This document shows, one piece after another, positions 63,241 to 64,000 of a stretch of 64,000 nt of DNA (positions within the stretch are counted from its first letter, which is position 1; each line of letters opens with the position of its first letter). This DNA comes from Henricia sp. BOLD:AAB3569. Lineage: Eukaryota; Echinodermata; Asteroidea; Spinulosida; Echinasteridae. A model generated the notes under the pieces. It did not search any database and had not been told where the DNA came from. It saw nothing but the letters and a program-made list of their open reading frames with translations. The translations under genes were made by a program, and so were the position numbers. The stretch spans positions 124,001 to 188,000 of the forward strand of contig JBBELK010000627.1 in assembly GCA_037783545.1 (NCBI GenBank), in the 5' to 3' direction.

Positions 63241-64000
63241 GTCTGAAGAAAGATCAAAGTTATTAGTACGGCGTGGGTCTGTTTTATTACAACTGGACAG
63301 CCGGACCATTGGGAAGGCTTTCCAATGCAATTTCCAATGCAATTTGTTTAATCAAGTGTCGGTTAACCAGTTAACCGTTCGGCCGACACCAAATATTGTT
63401 GCTGGTGAATTACACAAACGTAGACGAATTTACAATGCACACATTACCCCTAGGCCCCAAAACAATTGTTGAACCTTTATCTGGTCAAAATTTTTACTAC
63501 GACCCGAATATAAATATATTCAAATTTTATGAAGTCATTACAAATACCTAACCCTCTGAAAACTATTATAAATTCTTTATAATTGGGTTTCGTTTAAACA
63601 TTTGGCAAAACCATTTTTCCGTTAAAATTGGTTTTTTTGGTTAAAGGTACACACCGGCCTACTGTTTACATGATTTAGTGATGTAGCAGCATTGACAATA
63701 CTTTTTTGATGGTCGTTGTGAAAAAGGATCATCAAAATATCCCGTAATTTACTAAAGAAGTGCAAAATTAACCAAAACGGTCAAAAGACGGGTTATACGC
63801 TTTACCAGCCGTTACAACTACGCGCGAGCCTCACGACTTTGTCACAAACGATTCGCTCTTCTCCTGCTCAGGATATCTCCAATTTTCTGCTCACGATTTC
63901 ACTGGACAGCCCGGACGACCGAATAGGAATTTCCATTTTCTTTTGAGGAGTTGGCATCATGTTTTTTCTTCATGAACGTACACCGGAGCAACACGCCCGT
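63241..64000. other. TTC37 intron 10 or beyond, nothing recognised
   Basis: No exon with a TPR-like frame and no repeat partner found. Confidence 0.4.

Overview
This window is animal nuclear DNA. Coding sequence is scarce and split into short exons with GT..AG borders, and most of the rest is transposon-derived. The deduced proteins look like those of a deuterostome. The noncoding DNA is full of the palindromic words TACATGTA and TAGGCCTA, and has tRNA-derived SINEs and many small inverted-repeat elements. I infer a marine invertebrate deuterostome, most likely an echinoderm; hemichordate or amphioxus cannot be excluded.

Three genes are supported. (1) MRPS11 (mitochondrial ribosomal protein uS11m), + strand, 16085-30461: five exons, including a 26-bp microexon, cover the conserved C-terminal 134 residues and the stop. 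The exon(s) for the N-terminus and mitochondrial targeting peptide were not found and lie in the first 16 kb or outside the window. (2) TTC37/SKIC3 (TPR scaffold of the SKI RNA-decay complex), + strand, from the ATG at 41043: ten exons in continuous frame encode the first 401 residues, and the gene runs off the right edge. (3) An intronless sulfotransferase-like P-loop gene, - strand, 54832-55758, lies inside the large intron 9 of TTC37.

Layout. 1-16084: no exon recognised, dense in mobile elements. 16085-30461: MRPS11 exons in large introns, including a palindrome of about 1 kb at 16.4-17.4 kb and a three-tier palindrome at 26.2-26.8 kb. 30462-41042: intergenic, with an antisense non-LTR retrotransposon relic, SINEs, nested palindromic elements, a poly-C tract and a minisatellite. 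41043-58150: TTC37 exons, most introns holding at least one small transposon. 58151-64000: part of TTC37 intron 10, with the 3' end of a CR1/L2-like retrotransposon, two ~99% identical 454-bp direct repeats, and a ~150-bp satellite array broken by a foldback element.

The two housekeeping genes have no obvious functional link: one serves mitochondrial translation, the other cytoplasmic mRNA decay. The notable biology is the transposon archaeology. Several insertions can be dated relative to each other because they sit inside one another, with TA, TTAA or longer target duplications visible. No prokaryotic feature, CRISPR array, rRNA or intact tRNA gene was seen.
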